Positions 28,800 through 38,936 of a stretch of 64,000 nucleotides of DNA are shown piece by piece; the stretch's first letter is position 1; each line of letters opens with the position of its first letter. The notes beneath the pieces were generated by a model. That model did no database searches and was not told the origin of the DNA. It saw only the letters and a list, made by a program, of their open reading frames with translations. Source of the stretch: Chrysogorgia sp. JL179-B06 (taxonomy: Eukaryota; Cnidaria; Anthozoa; Scleralcyonacea; Chrysogorgiidae); contig JAYKKM010000081.1 of the NCBI GenBank assembly GCA_035772405.1, positions 935,001 to 999,000 of the forward strand, read 5' to 3'. The position numbers were made by a program, and so were the translations under genes.

Positions 28800-29712
28800 A
28801 ATTGTTGCAGCTCCGAGTTTGCAAGCAAATCAAACTGTGACGCTCGCGAAATAGTTTTAGTGTCTGGCGGCCTGGCCAATATAGTTTCTTTGTTAACATT
28901 AAATGCATAAAATCTTGAACCAATTTGACGTCTCATATTCAGGGCCGTAGCTAGTGGGGGGTGTAACACCCCCCCCCCCCTAGCATTTGAATTTTTGAAT
29001 TTCAGGTAAATTATCAGCTTAAACCGAAAATCAGGTAAACTATGCACCAATTGACTTGTCCGAAAAGCACACCAGGTGTAAAAAACATACCTCAACAGAA
29101 CTTAACAGTCTCCGATAATTATCACAATTCGAAATCATAACTTATACTTCATGTAAATATCAATCATTGTGATATTGCACCGACAGACAGACGACAGTTT
29201 ACGAGCCAATGGTGATATGGCGTTCAATGTTTTTGAATTTTAGTCGAAAGCAAATGCGAAAAAAACTTTAGCCGATGCGAAATGGACTTAAATATGTGTA
29301 AATTGCAATGTAGATATCTCTGACTGAACGAAAAATATTTTCAGGTAAAATAAGAAATAATTTCGAAAATCAGGTAAATTTCTTTCCCCACCCCCCCCTG
29401 GTCTTCTTTTCGCAACGGCCCTGCTCATATTACGCTTCTCTCACTGGATAATTAGAGCCAACGGCGGCCATTACTAAGGGACCAAAGTCGCAGTAAATCT
29501 GTAGGTAGGCCATGAATCGTTTTACCCAGTAATTTGAAAAATGTCTTCTGGTGCTCTTTATAGTAAAATTATTTTATTTTGTCGATGTATGAGCACATAA
29601 TCCAACAAAAAACCTCATAGGATCCTCAGTTGGTCCCTTAGTAATGGCGGACTTCCGGCTTCATTTTCTGAACAATAGTTGCTCGATCCAGTCTTCTTTC
29701 GAGATCAGTGAA
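28800..29712. repeat. Second copy of the 19.9-20.4 kb element
   Basis: GAGTTTGCAAGCAAATCAAA, CTGTGACGCTCGCGAAATAG, GGATAATTAGAGCCAACGGC and ATCCTCAGTTGGTCCCTTAG occur here and, in the same order, at 19990-20420. The copy is interrupted by the hAT-like element at 28940-29423. Confidence 0.85.
28940..29423. mobile_element. Non-autonomous hAT element with 8-bp target duplication
   Basis: CAGGGCCGTAGCTAG...CGCAACGGCCCTG ends are flanked by CTCATATT at 28932-28939 and 29424-29431. The paralogous repeat at about 20115-20125 shows the empty site (CTCGTATT, single copy). The ends are C- and G-rich (CCCCCCCC near 28970 and 29390). This is the best-dated insertion in the window. Confidence 0.9.
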
Positions 29713-30149
29713 TTGTTGGCATCGAGCGTTACGGTTGGCAACGACGGTTTACAAAACGGACAATTGCTGCTGCGTCCTCAGTCTTGTGTTACATGAATGA
29801 CGAGATCTTAGATGTAATACGTAGGCAAAAGTATGAATGTCATGGCAGCGAGTCAAAGAAAGATAAAATAGTATAGCTAGTCCTGTATTTCAATCAATTT
29901 TTGAACCTAAGACTACTTCTTAAATATTTCACAATTAATTATTAATCACAAGCAAATATTAATAATACCTCGAACGATATTTTGCCATGTAACCTTTCGA
30001 TTTTCGTAAACAACGCCTGCGTTTTATCTCTTCTAAAATTCTAAAATTTTATATATATATTTATATATAGGCCCATTCTAAGCTATGCGAAGGTGCCAGC
30101 TACCAAAAACGTGTCTTCAGTTCTAGATGAGGTGTCAATTAAAATGTTG

Positions 30150-31445
30150 CTATGACGCGCCACATAGACAGTTGTCAAGTCTGTCTTAAAACATACAATA
30201 TTACAGATATATATTCTACATGAAGTAAATAGTTGAACGGTGTTCTATAAATGTTTGTTTGTCCGATTTGCTAATGATTATGACATCAGAGCAGTCCATT
30301 TCGGATGCAATATTCTGCTGCTAGATAAATTTGACTTAATTCATTGGTACTTGATCCAACGTTAATGCTAGAGATTTTATCAACTATTTCACTCAAAACG
30401 TTGGGAATTTGGTTTTTCCTTTTGCTTTCCGTGTGATAGACTGGTTGAGGTTTGACTATTTGAGTGAAAAACGCCGTCATGATAAAATCTATATAGCGTT
30501 CAAGTATATCTTCAAGGTTTGAATTTAATCAAATTTCTTCAGCTGCATAATATTGTATCCGAAATGATAACTGTTGGACGCCGTTGCAATTTTCCGTTTG
30601 CGTCGTCACACCACGGTCCACGCGTTTGAAAATTTCACGCAACGCCACGCGCAACGACGAAACACGGAAACCTATGGTTATGTCTTGAACTCATATGTTA
30701 TAAATATTTTCGCACGATTTATATTACCGGGAGATTGAAGACGTATGAATTCAACACACGCGATCGAGAATCAGAAATATACTTTAATGCCACAAACAAC
30801 AAGACTGTATGCTTAAAGCTATTCGGTACTTACATATGAGTGCTGAATAAACTTTTACTTTCAAAAAGGTTCGAAGAGCACTATACACTAACCTTAAAAC
30901 CAACCCTGCTTTAGAACGGAATAGCTTTAAGCATACATTCTTGTTGTTTGTGGCATTAAAATATATTTCTGATTCTCGATCGTGTGTTGAATTCAATCAT
31001 ACGTCTTCGATCTCCCGGTAATATAAATCGTGCGAAAATATTTATAACATGAGTTCAACTGTTCACATAACCATTCTTTCTTTATTTATTAAATACAATC
31101 GATAGGTTTCCGAGTTTTAATTTTCCGTGTATTAACCGCCATTGTTGGTGTATGAAAATCAACGATGGAAATGCGGTTTGCGTGGCGTGAAATTTTCATA
31201 CGCGTGTGCTATCATAGTCGTGTTTCAGAAGGACAGTGTGACGCGTTAACATTAGTGAAATGCTGGCATCGACCGTTTACGAAACGGAAAATTGCGAAGC
31301 TCGTTAGCATTTGCAAAAAACAAACATTTATAGAACATCAAGGCAACGCTCAAATCCTAAAACATTTTGACATATTCAACCATATTCACTTCATGTAGAA
31401 TATACAATGCAGTATAAATATCGTATATGGGATAGACACTTTAAT
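30150..31445. mobile_element. Large foldback element
   Basis: Outer arms near 30195-30265 and 31320-31410 share ATTCTACATGAAGT and TTCTATAAATGTTTGTTT in inverted orientation. The inner arms 30683-30831 and 30906-31064 are about 150 bp and nearly identical (ATATTACCGGGAGAT, GATCGAGAATCAGAAATATA, TGCCACAAACAACAAGA). A related fragment is at 43570-43870. No protein is encoded. Confidence 0.75.
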
Positions 31446-31679
31446 AGTTAAATTAGATTTACACACAAGACGGTTCGCAAGCGGATTTCTTATCCTTCAT
31501 GCAGGTACATGTGATATAATCACGAGAATACTTAGAAGCATTCGCGACCAGATGTCCGATCCTGACGCATGTTACGTAGTGGCTTTACTCACAGTGTTCG
31601 CCCTTTTCGCAAATACCATAATGCTTTGCGCCTTGGGGAACTCTGCATTACGAGTCGAGGTTTAGATGTAGTTTAGTCA

Positions 31680-32035
31680 TGAAGGAGACATGGACCATCG
31701 TCAAGCTCATATCCTCAGAAAAATGTGTCTGAGTTCCGGACAGGAATCGAACCTGTAACCTCTGATTGCTGGTGAGACGCTATAACCATTGAGCTACCGA
31801 GACTGAGATGGAGAGCGAAAGTTACAATGATGTTATATGTATTATTAAATATTGATATATGTACTGCCTAAGCGGCAGTCACTATATATCAGTAATAGTT
31901 GCATGTGTGTTCACTACAGCAGTGTATATATTAACACACCGGAGCATTACTGATATATTGTGACTGTCGCATAGGCAGTACATATCAATTAATCGGACCA
32001 GTACTGCATCATTGTAACCTTTGCTCTCCATCAGA
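31680..32035. mobile_element. Foldback element with tRNA-like arm, second copy
   Basis: A minus-strand tRNA-like sequence (AGGTTACAGGTTCGATTCCT) lies in the left arm. GTACTGCCTA...TAGGCAGTAC and GTTACAATGATG...CATCATTGTAAC pair across the centre. It is homologous to 17270-17745. Confidence 0.7.
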
Positions 32036-32404
32036 GTCTAAAACACTATATGACAAGGAACATGAAGTAGATAAAATGTACTTAAAATCCTGGAAAGTGT
32101 TGTTTTTTTAGTGTTTTATATGACTTTTCGAAACCTTCAGAATTGTGTAAAATCTTCCCCCAAAATGCAGAAAATGGCATTTCAGAGACTTGAGATTTCA
32201 AAATTTTACGTGGGTGCATACCCCCGGGCGAATTGGTCGCGAATGCTCTTTTGTACTTACGTGACTATATACCATACACCAGGAGGATACGAAAGCTTCG
32301 GTACTCATCGTAGTGTGCAAGCAAACGGAACAAGACAGCTTGCGGTCTCCTGCACCTTCACAACAGTTACAATATAACGAGGTTAAAAAGCCAACAAATA
32401 TTGT

Positions 32405-34371
32405 TTAAGATCCCTCGTCGGCGAGACACGTCGCCTCCAAGTGTTTCGTGAGGTAGGATTTCAGCGCGAACGATCGATTGCATCGCGTGCAGTGGAATTG
32501 CTTCAACAGCGAGTGCGTCTGCAGGTGAGCCCGTAGATTGGAACGGTCAGCGAACGACTTGTCGCACTCGTGACACTTGAAAGGTCGTTCGCCCGTGTGC
32601 GATCGAATGTGCCCTTGAAGCAGCCACGGCCTACTGAAACGTTTTCCGCACACGTGGCACTCGTGAGAACGCTTGTGCGTGAGCACGTGCATGGACAGCG
32701 CCGGCATCGACACGTAACGTTTGCCACAGTACCCACAAGCCTTTGCCTGCTTGCTATCCAAGCTGCGGTGCGTTTGCTTGTGGCGGGAGAGGTTCGAGGA
32801 GGTCGCGTAGGATTTGCCACATATGGAACAAGAGTAAGAGGAACGGTTCTCTGCCCGAACGTGTTTCCCGCCATTTTCCACGGCCGACGTGCTCCCGCCA
32901 TTTTCCACGGCCGACGTGCTCCCGCCATTTTCCACGGCCAACGTGCTCCCGCCATTTTCCAACTCTACGCCCGACGTCCCCCCACCATTTTCCAACTCTA
33001 CGCGCGACGTCCCACCATTTTCCAACTCCACGCCTGACGTCCCTCCGCCATTTTCCAACCGCACGCCCGACGTCCCCCCGCCATTTTCCAACTCCACGCC
33101 TGGCGTCCCCCCGCCATTTTCCAACTCCACGCCTGACGTTCCCCCGCCATTTTCCATCTCCACGCCTGACGTCCCTCCGCCATTTTCCATCTCCACGCCC
33201 GACGTCCCCCCTCCATTTTGTAACTTCACGCCTGACGTCCCCCCTCCATTTTCCAACTCCACGCGCGACATCCCCCCTCCATTTTCCAACTCCACGCGCA
33301 ACGTCCCCCCTCCATTTTCCAACTCCACGCGCGACATCCCCCCTCCATTTTCCAACTCCACGCCCGACGTCCTCCCGCCGTTTTCCAACTGCACGGCCGA
33401 CGTCCCCGGAGACCCATGCCAAACCTTCCCCAATCTTCTCGATCTCGTCTCTTTGCCGTCGCGTCGAGATTCTCTAGAGCGGTGTATGTCGTTACTAGAA
33501 CCTTTCGACGACTTCTGCCGAATCTGTGATCTTGAACGCATCCGTCTGGATTCCTGAAATTTAGCCTCGCTTTCACTCAATCCGCCCGCCGTAGAACCAT
33601 CAGATTGCGCTCGCGTTTCTTCCGGGAACTGCCTACCGCGGGCTGTCGTCTCCCTGATGTCGTTCACACTCTCGGAGCGCTTGTTTTTGAAGTCGACGTC
33701 GACATCGGGAAGCTCCCTCGTCGGTTCTGTCTCGGAAGAGCATCGCCGTCTTATTCGGCATCGCTTCGGATGTGCTGTTGCTGAGCGGCATTCGTTCCAT
33801 TGCGCGTCTCTAGTTACTCGAGAATCTCTGGGAGATGTCGGTGACGGTTCACGGGAATTGTTCCTCCTTGATTCGACTCTTCCATCCTCTGGCCGAGTAT
33901 CGCTCTTCTTCCGGAATCCTTCCCGATCAGAACCTAGTTTATGCATGCGGAAGAAAAAGTAGTCCTAATATATCAAGGAAGAAACACATTGAGAAACTAA
34001 CCTATACATATATCTATATACCCGAAACCTTTTCCTGGCTGTAAATTGAAAACTTGAAAACAGGTGTTCGCGGCAAACTAATCAGCCAGGGAAAAGTCCA
34101 ATATGTTTTCGCCCAGCGCACCACAAACGAAATCCACGATACGTCTAGATTTAACGGCATCTGCCTAGACGAAGCCTTCTCCGAAAATCCAAATACACTC
34201 AGAGTGTATATTCGGGAGTAAACAACGTTTATGCGGCAGTATTCCAGGGAAAAGATGTCATTATGAGTGTGTATTACCTGAGCTGTATATCTTTGGCTGT
34301 TTCCTGGCATTCGCAGTGGACAAAACGGAGTGTTTCGACGCAGCTTTTTTGATTAGAAACGACTTTGGCAT
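32405..34371 (-). CDS. SCRT: Scratch-family C2H2 zinc-finger transcription factor (Snail superfamily)
   Basis: Two exons, 34278-34371 and 32405-33933 (minus strand); CDS 1623 nt, 540 aa. Exon 1 encodes MPKSFLIKK, a SNAG-type N-terminus that in this family recruits corepressors such as LSD1/CoREST. The donor CTCAG|GTAATAC and an acceptor behind CTTTTTCTTCC join in phase 1. A disordered Ser/Arg-rich stretch and a repeat region precede five fingers at about residues 398-536: [71 protein letters not shown] and a final C2HC finger [34 protein letters not shown] between fingers 1 and 2 distinguishes Scratch from Snail/Slug. It is a nuclear E-box repressor, neural in most animals. At 540 aa it is longer than typical Scratch because of the repeat region. 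Reading exon 2 alone would miss the SNAG motif. Confidence 0.93.
32872..33404 (-). repeat. Coding minisatellite, 33-bp units, inside SCRT
   Basis: About fourteen 33-bp units (11 residues, consensus [11 protein letters not shown]) are followed by three 27-bp units (ENGGSTSAV). All stay in frame; one unit is 30 bp. Most units contain GACGTC or GACAT. Because the period is a multiple of three and lacks stops, long open frames also appear in the other five readings; these are shadows. The array separates SNAG from the fingers. Confidence 0.95.
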
Positions 34372-37108
34372 CACTAGTTGAATCAGCCGGACATGACTGC
34401 ACTACGTGTCTTGTCCTTCCTTTAAAAATTACCCGCAAATTGCCAGCCAGTTCTCTGTTGCTTGGAGCAGTGCTCGGCCATGGATACCGCAATATGAGAA
34501 AAGAAAATGTATTCCAACTTGTTGTTCAACCAGCCATGTTATCGAACCAACGCCGACGACTATACGCGGGACTGTAATAGACTACTAGCCCCTCATCTTC
34601 GCAACTATATGCCCCAAAACGGTTTTCACACTATAACCTACTAACTATATAGCCCACACAGCTCTATACTCCTCGACGTTTACCCCAGGTAATACTGGTA
34701 CAAACGGTTCGTGACTTGCCAATGGCAGTCCAACCGCTCTTATGCCATATCAAAGACAACTATACGCACGATGGTTTCCCCTGGTGGGAGAATCTGTTTG
34801 CTTCTAGCACGCCTGTGTTGTTTCCCTCGCTGTATTATATATCCAAGGAGTTTTCCGAGCTGCGATTATTTGCTGTGGATGTTATGTGGGTACGGTGTTA
34901 TTATGCATGCACGCTTGTGATACGCTGCCTTCTGATCTACGGAAACCCATTAGCAAAACTCATTTCCAAACACGCCTATTTATATTCGCGATGTAGAGCG
35001 CGCAAGCACGGGGGAGGGGTAGCAGAGATGTGTGTTCGTTGTGAGACAACAAGAGTGTGTACAATAAAGGGCTTGTTCTATAGCTGAAGTGTCGCTCCCA
35101 AGAACAAGATCCAGTACCAGTGTGCTGTAATATAGGTGGAAATATTTAGTTCAATTTGAAGATTGCTACGAAATGCATCGACGAAACGCTTATGAGGGGG
35201 GCCGCTTTGTACAGCTGAATGCAATAAAACCCATTACAATGTTTTAATTAGATGGAGTGCAACATGTGGTCTTTCAGGAACACTTTGAAGTGATCTCGTT
35301 CTGCCTTCAAACCATGGCTACAAGTCGACCGTGAAATGATCGTATGATGAAACACAAGAGATAGCCTTGTAGCTTGTTCACATCATCAACAAACATAATT
35401 TAAGACAAATTTATCTCAACAACAGTCTGCAACAACGGATGTCAATTTTCGACGCCGTTTAAGCATGAATAAGTAATGGCTCTTTTTAGAATCATACACA
35501 AATCGATAACGAGAATAATATCACCAGAATTCTAGATGCCAAATTCCAAAAGCACTCGCGAGAAATAGTAGTAAGGCATAGGAAATAGAACGCGCCAGAG
35601 CGCGTGAAGCAAAACCCGGCTCGCGAACGTCTCCTCCCATGTAACGTTTGAATTTGGCGTATCGCACATCAGGACAAACACCTGTTGGCTATACGATATC
35701 CGACACAAGGCTGGTAATAATTAATTTCGCGTGGAGAAACTTTTGAAAATGTGGTCCTCAGTCGTCTCGATGCCAAAATACACACAAGGTAAAAACACAA
35801 AAGTTATCGGTCGGTTTGGCCGCATGTCGGGATAGGAGTTTTGGAGCTAATCGATAATTCGCGTTGTTTTGCCGAATACCCACGACCTCGCGACAAGAGC
35901 GGAGGGCAGAAGGAAGGAAGGCAAACATCACTAAAGTAAACTAGATGAGACGATAGTGTATAATGAAATACATGGAATCTTTCCACCCACGTCGGTACCG
36001 GAGAGAAGATAGGGGCAGAAACGATACAAGCCTTTTCCATTTCCCTCTCAAACCACAGCGAATGAAGTCTACTTAGTTTGCGGGGGGAAAAATAAAATTG
36101 AACGAGACTAAATGATGAAATATTTATTAAACAAATCGTTTACCGTACCCTCAGATGCATGCTTTTCATTTTACTTGAATTTTGAAAAGAAGCAATTACT
36201 TTGATTACATCGCACGGTCTTGGGCGACATGTTGGAAATTTTGTATTCTTCGGATGTGTCTTTAAAATGAAAAGAAGCCGGCCCAAGATACGGTTGCCAT
36301 AGGAGCCGAAATGCTGCTGCGAATGCAATGTTTACACACACAGGGACCAGTTGGGGTGCTTCAGAAAAGTTAGATTGCGAACTACGCGATAAGCTTTCCA
36401 GAGTTGTTCGCTGTGTTTTTATACCACATTCGACTCTAAAAAACAACTCTGACGGTAGATGTTAAGAGGCACGATATTCGTATGGAGATTCTAAATTAAA
36501 AATAGTTTTGGGGATTGTCAGTCGAAGTTTGTCATAAACATTAAAATCATGTCGTGATTAATCGATGCTGACGTCAAGCCGGCTTTGCACAAAGGTTTTT
36601 ATACTGTACACTCGCATAAAATAGATAAACGGGAATATATAAGAAATGGCCTGAAAAGTGTCGAATTGTCTGAAAAGTGAAATCGAAATATATTGTAATA
36701 TAGATATAAAAACAGAGAAAGAGAGAGAGGTAACAGCAGTCTCGTCTTGTTTTCGATTCGTATCTTTGGTTTTCTAGACACATACAAATTGTGAGTTTTC
36801 GGATAATTTCATATATGAATCTTGTTTAAAGCACTACTGCCTTGTTTAGTTCGATTATTTTTTATAGAACCAAAGTACAGAGCACCAAATGATTCCGCTC
36901 ACTCAACGCACTAGTCAATTGAAATCCCGGCACTCCAACCCCCGGGACTATGTGTGGACTTAACAACAGTTAGCTGGGGAAATACGCGGTTTTAACAAGC
37001 GTCGACCTCACGCATACCGGGATTTAAACGATGGCAAAAAAGGCTGCGTTATGTAAAGCCGGGATTTAGCCCCCTGTGAATCAACCTCGTTCACAGGCTC
37101 TTTTCCTC

Positions 37109-37109
<1 letters not shown>
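34372..37109. other. SCRT upstream region, no gene seen
   Basis: It presumably holds the SCRT promoter and 5' UTR. I found no further exon with family similarity and no clear repeat. The open frames here are short and lack recognisable motifs. GC-richer, CpG-containing sequence occurs around 35560-35700 and 36900-37030. Confidence 0.4.

Positions 37110-37141
<32 letters not shown>
37110..37141. repeat. Homopolymer C run, 32 bp
   Basis: 32 consecutive C residues, flanked by TTCACAGG on the left and GCTGTGAACC on the right, which are complementary. The length is uncertain because sequencing error is common in such runs. Confidence 0.9.
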
Positions 37142-37142
<1 letters not shown>

Positions 37143-37733
37143 TTGGCTGTGAACCTGGATCTGGGGAAGAAGCTAGCGATATTTCCTCAAAATAAATGAA
37201 ATTAGACATTGTCAGAGATCAACTGAAGCACTGAAGCACTGAACAAGGAGAGCCATGTTTCAGTAAAGACAGCAAATGAGATTTTGAATTTCAACTCAAA
37301 GTAAAATCTAGGATTTTCATTGTCGTTGTTCATATGTGTATTACAGATCCATTTATTTCGACAGACTTTACTAAATAGACTAAAATATATAAAGTAATCG
37401 AAGAACATAAGTTTTTGAATAGCAGTACCTCTCTTGAATACTTATATTATAACATTTTATTATAATGTTTAAGAAATATAAAACATATTCCGTGTTTCCA
37501 TATAGTTCTGGAAACACGAGTGGAAGTTTGGGAGAACTGAAATGGCAGTGGGAAAAGGATCTTTACTTATACAAAAAGTACTCTCGGCTGTTGATGAATA
37601 CCAGTGAGTTTATATGTAACCAGTTTTATTACGACAATGGCATAATTTTTCCTAATAAGGCTAAGAGAACTGGTCAAATTCCGGTTTAGCAGAGCGAAAA
37701 AGTGGTGAACTGCCGAGATTTTAGAAACTAAAT

Positions 37734-38268
37734 AGTGACGTTTGAAATAGTGACGTTTGAAATAGTGACGTTTGAAATAATGACGTTTGAAATAATGACG
37801 TTTGAAATAGTGACGTTTGAAATAGTGACGTTTGAAATAGTGACGTTTGAAATAGTGACGTTTGAAATAGTGACGTTTGAAATAGTGACGTTTGAAATAG
37901 TGACGTTTGAAATAATGACGTTTGAAATAGTGACGTTTGAAATAGTGACGTTTGAAATAGTGACGTTTGAAATAATGACGTTTGAAATAGTGACGTTTGA
38001 AATAATGACGTTTGAAATAATGACGTTTGAAATAGTGACGTTTGAAATAGTGACGTTTGAAATAGTGACGTTTGAAATAATGACGTTTGAAATAGTGACG
38101 TTTGAAATAGTGACGTTTGAAATAATACGTTTGAAATAATGACGTTTGAAATAGTGACGTTTGAAATAGTGACGTTTGAAATAGTGACGTTTGAAATAGT
38201 GACGTTTGAAATAGTGACGTTTGAAATAGTGACGTTTGAAATAGTGACGTTTGAAATAGTGACGTCTC
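37734..38268. repeat. 15-bp minisatellite with about 35 TGACGTTT motifs
   Basis: Roughly 35 tandem copies of TGACGTTTGAAATAG, with a few AATAATG variants and one 13-bp unit near 38124. It is bounded by inverted sequences GGTGAACTGCCGAGATTTT (37704) and AAAATCTCGGCAGTTCACCA (38297), so it sits in the loop of a foldback. The unit resembles AGTGACGAAATACTGACGTT next to the same CTGCCAAGATTTTT motif at 41540-41575. The apparent reading frame across it is an artefact. Confidence 0.95.
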
Positions 38269-38372
38269 CGTTCGAAACGTCAGTAATTCGTTCCTAAAAA
38301 TCTCGGCAGTTCACCAACCTACGCAGCACTCTCAACAGTTTAACCGGTTTAGAAGAGGTAAAATCTGCCTTA

Positions 38373-38572
38373 AAGGCCCGTCTACACGATACGATTTGTC
38401 GTATACGATTGTGATCTTGGTGTATGTGATCAAATTGTACAGGCGTGTCAACATTCGCCATCGAATCATAAACAAGAATTATGTCGTGTGCAAACAATTG
38501 CATACGCCAGTACGACAATCGTATACGACAATGTACGCCAGAATGACAATCGTATCGTGTAGATGGGCCTTA
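38373..38572. mobile_element. Short MITE, TTAAAGGCCCGTCTACACG ends
   Basis: The ends TTAAAGGCCCGTCTACACGA and TCGTGTAGATGGGCCTTAA are inverted; ATACGATTGTCGTATACG-type motifs fill the 200-bp interior. It carries TTAA at both edges and lies 365 bp past the CTNNBL1 stop. Confidence 0.8.
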
Positions 38573-38936
38573 ATAAGGAAAATCCAAAGTAAAATATCGG
38601 ATGCGAACTGTCTATTTCATTTGAACAGTCATGTAGTAAATATCCCATTGAATGGTTTTACTGATAATATACACTCGGATATTTTACTCGTTTCTCGCAT
38701 TCTCGTGAAAATACATCCGAAACTCGTAAAATAGTAAAATACCCGACCGTATTATCGGTAAACCTTTCAATAAGATGTATTTAGAATACCAGTGAGTTAT
38801 ATATAGAGCTGATATTGATAATTTATAATTGCAAATGAACTTTAATTTGGCTACTATAGTCGCAGTTCTCTTGCTTAAATGTTCACTAGTTCCAGTTCTC
38901 TTAGTTTCAGCTCTCTTCCACGGCTACATCAACTCC

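Noticed and set aside
32743..33557. Long open frames on the plus strand and in other frames over the SCRT exon
   Set aside because: They exist because the 33-bp unit is a multiple of three and stop-free in all frames; only the minus-strand frame joins SNAG and zinc fingers.
36171..36446. Secreted or cysteine-containing small protein on the minus strand
   Set aside because: No signal peptide, family match or splice context; length is within chance for this composition.
37735..38139. 134-aa MTFEIV-repeat protein
   Set aside because: Translation of a 15-bp minisatellite, broken by a 13-bp unit, with no flanking coding sequence.
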